From: Ktedonobacter sp. 13_1_20CM_4_53_11
GTDB lineage: Bacteria; Chloroflexota; Ktedonobacteria; Ktedonobacterales; Ktedonobacteraceae
Assembly: GCA_001919995.1 (NCBI GenBank)
Contig: MNIY01000064.1
Span: 1 to 10,783 of the forward strand
Length of the DNA stretch: 10,783 bases
Reading direction: 5' to 3'
Shown: positions 9,224 through 10,783 of the stretch, piece after piece
How the letters are laid out: each line of letters starts with the position of its first letter
Numbering within the stretch: the first letter of the stretch is position 1
Notes under the pieces: model-generated
What the model saw: only the letters and a program-made list of their open reading frames with translations
Told to the model about the DNA's origin: nothing
The model's database searches: none
Made by a program: the position numbers and the translations under genes

Positions 9224-10570
9224 CCCTCGCGACGACTCGACCTCGCGGTAGGATGCGAGGGCACGGTCGATGAATGTGTCCGTACTGCCTAAATATCCGC
9301 CAGGGTCGAGGGCACGGTCGATCTCTTCCGGGGAGAGGTGGGCGCGCACCTGTGCATCCGCCAGGGCCGCCTGGCGGAGGTTCATGCCTGACCTGATAGC
9401 ATCGTCGCAGGCCGCCTGGACGATACGATGAGCTTCGGGCCTTCCCACGTGTGGGGCGAGTGCCATCGTCAATGACTCAGCCATGATCAACCCGCCGGTC
9501 AGAGCGAGGTTCGCTCTCATATGTGCGGGTTCAATCTGAAGGCCACCAATCATGCCCCGAACCCGCTCGACTGCACTCGCAGTGAAGCGGAAAAGGCCGG
9601 GGATGGCAGCCCATTCCGCCTGCCATCCCCCGACGGCGCGTTCGTGCTCCTGTGCCATCGCAGATAGGATCACCGGTACCACCCCGACCGCCAGGCGCGC
9701 CGACGCAATTGCTCCGGTCGCGTCGACCGGATTGTGCTTCTGTGGCATGGCGGATGACCCTCCCTTTCCTGGCGCGGCACCCTCCGACACCTCGTCAACC
9801 TCGGTTTGTGAGAGGAGCGCCACATCATCAGCGATCTTTGCCATCGCACCGGCCACTACGCCGAGTGTCGCGGCGATCTCGGCGACGCGGTCGCGCTCGG
9901 TGTGCCAGGGTAGATCGGGGGCCGGCAGCCCCAGTTCTTCCGAAAGGAGTTCTACCACCTGGAGACCCATGTCACCCAGGGAGGCAAGCGTCCCGGCGGC
10001 GCCCCCCAGTTGAACGGCCAGCGTTCGCTCCCGGCGCTCTCGCAGCGCGTGTACCTGGCGCACCGCAAAGGCCAGCCACCGCGCCGCCTTGAGCCCGAAG
10101 GTGATCGGCAACGCTTGCTGGAGAAGAGTTCGCCCGGACATCAATGTGTGTCTGTGTTGCCCGGCGAGAGTCGCGCACGCCTCGCACACCTCATGCAGAC
10201 CGTCAACGAGGAGGTCAAGTCCATCCCGCATCTGAAGCATCATGGCGGTATCAATCGCATCCTGACTTGTGGCTCCCCAGTGGACGAACTTCTGCGCGTC
10301 ACCCTCGACCTGTGCCGTCAGCATACGTACGAGGGGAATCGCGGGTGTGCCAGCCATCGCAGCTTCACGATACAAGGCCGCGACATCAAACAGTTCCACC
10401 CTGCAATGGGCCTCGATGATGGCTGCAGCTTCCTGCGGGATGATACCGGCGCGCGACTCTGCACGGGTGAGGGCAGCCTCAAACGCCAGCATACCCTGCA
10501 CATGTGCCTCAGGGGAGAAAGCGGCGGACATCAGCGGCGTGCTGAACAAGAGGTCAATCGGCTCCGACAT
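9215..10570 (-). CDS. pcaB: 3-Carboxy-cis,cis-muconate cycloisomerase
   Basis: PcaB converts 3-carboxy-cis,cis-muconate, the ring-opening product of protocatechuate, to 4-carboxymuconolactone in the beta-ketoadipate pathway. It belongs to the fumarase/aspartase superfamily. Over 451 residues one sees VHWGATSQDAIDT (96-108), QLGGAAGTLASLG (187-199), HTERDR (223-228) and the family signature GSSAMPQKHNP (271-281). It closely follows pcaG, giving the pcaHGB order known from protocatechuate operons. The start is set at ATG 10568-10570 with GGAG 9 nt upstream. An ATG at 10585, overlapping the pcaG stop as TGATG, would add 5 residues and would rely on translational coupling; a GTG at 10588 adds one more. 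Its base composition is noticeably richer in G+C than pobA next door. The superfamily includes other lyases such as adenylosuccinate lyase, but the position behind pcaG makes PcaB the clear choice. Confidence 0.94.
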   Translation of the reverse strand: MSEPIDLLFSTPLMSAAFSPEAHVQGMLAFEAALTRAESRAGIIPQEAAAIIEAHCRVELFDVAALYREAAMAGTPAIPLVRMLTAQVEGDAQKFVHWGATSQDAIDTAMMLQMRDGLDLLVDGLHEVCEACATLAGQHRHTLMSGRTLLQQALPITFGLKAARWLAFAVRQVHALRERRERTLAVQLGGAAGTLASLGDMGLQVVELLSEELGLPAPDLPWHTERDRVAEIAATLGVVAGAMAKIADDVALLSQTEVDEVSEGAAPGKGGSSAMPQKHNPVDATGAIASARLAVGVVPVILSAMAQEHERAVGGWQAEWAAIPGLFRFTASAVERVRGMIGGLQIEPAHMRANLALTGGLIMAESLTMALAPHVGRPEAHRIVQAACDDAIRSGMNLRQAALADAQVRAHLSPEEIDRALDPGGYLGSTDTFIDRALASYREVESSRGGV

Positions 10571-10584
10571 ACGGCCTTGCTCCA

Positions 10585-10783
10585 TCACAGGTTGAAAAAC
10601 GCAGTCTCGCCCGCGCCTTGCAGGACGATATCAAAGCGGTAAACGACCCTCGCGCTACCGGGCTCACGCCTGGCCAGCAGCGTCGCCCGCCGATGATCGG
10701 GGACACGTTGCAGTACCGGATCTCCAGCGTTGGTAGGCTCGTCTTCGAAGTACAGGCGCGTCACGAGGTGATTGAGCAAACCG
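10585..10783 (-). CDS. pcaG: Protocatechuate 3,4-dioxygenase alpha subunit, C-terminal part (cut by window edge)
   Basis: The frame is open to the right window edge and ends in TGA at 10585-10587. About 65 residues are visible: LLNHLVTRLYFEDE, then DPVLQRVP, RRATLLAR and a closing YRFDIVLQGAGETAFF. These match the C-terminal end of PcaG, the non-catalytic alpha subunit that pairs with the iron-bearing PcaH to open the protocatechuate ring. A full PcaG has about 190-210 residues, so roughly two thirds lie outside. A TTG at 10779 is not a start; the coding sequence simply continues past the edge. Its stop overlaps or abuts the possible starts of pcaB, implying one transcript. Confidence 0.9.
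   Translation of the reverse strand, partial: GLLNHLVTRLYFEDEPTNAGDPVLQRVPDHRRATLLARREPGSARVVYRFDIVLQGAGETAFFNL

Noticed and set aside
10010..10642. 210-codon open frame on the plus strand
   Set aside because: It is antisense to pcaB and the end of pcaG, both of which show clear family motifs. G+C-rich genes often create such shadows.

Overview
The window is a bacterial chromosome segment. It combines storage-sugar (alpha-glucan) metabolism with breakdown of plant-derived aromatic acids. The mix of a Ktedonobacter/Chloroflexota-like branching enzyme N-terminus, a GH65 phosphorylase and a Pca/PobA aromatic route suggests a soil bacterium, perhaps a Ktedonobacteria-type Chloroflexota. That placement comes from recalled protein similarity only and is tentative. 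No tRNA, rRNA, CRISPR array, insertion sequence or phage gene was seen.

Layout, left to right. (1) Positions 1-1568, plus strand: the 3' two thirds of a GH65 disaccharide phosphorylase, cut by the window edge. (2) 1569-1793: a convergent intergenic stretch with a perfect 10-bp hairpin and an 8-bp inverted repeat but no T-tract. (3) From 1794 to the right edge every gene is on the minus strand. In transcription order from the right edge they are: pcaG (3' end only), pcaB, pobA, an acyl/aryl-CoA ligase of the 4-coumarate-CoA ligase type, a phosphomannomutase/phosphoglucomutase, a broken glgB, and an amidohydrolase resembling 4-hydroxyphenyl-beta-ketoacyl-CoA hydrolases.

How the genes fit together. 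The ligase can activate a p-hydroxycinnamate. The amidohydrolase could cleave the beta-ketoacyl-CoA made from it, giving 4-hydroxybenzoate. PobA hydroxylates that to protocatechuate. PcaHG opens the ring and PcaB cycloisomerises the product into the beta-ketoadipate pathway. The hydratase and dehydrogenase steps are not in the window. The two sugar genes (phosphohexomutase and glgB), with the GH65 enzyme beyond them, belong to glycogen/trehalose/maltose turnover and sit between the aromatic genes.

Points worth a second look: glgB has lost about 120 nt of its N-terminal carbohydrate-binding region, out of frame; a near-perfect 19-bp palindrome fills the spacer of a strong promoter in front of the ligase; a 16-codon Arg/Lys-rich leader ORF overlaps the ligase start; a 9-bp tandem repeat lies in front of pobA; and PobA carries residues associated with NADH rather than NADPH use. 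No wholly new system is evident. The most novel content is regulatory.
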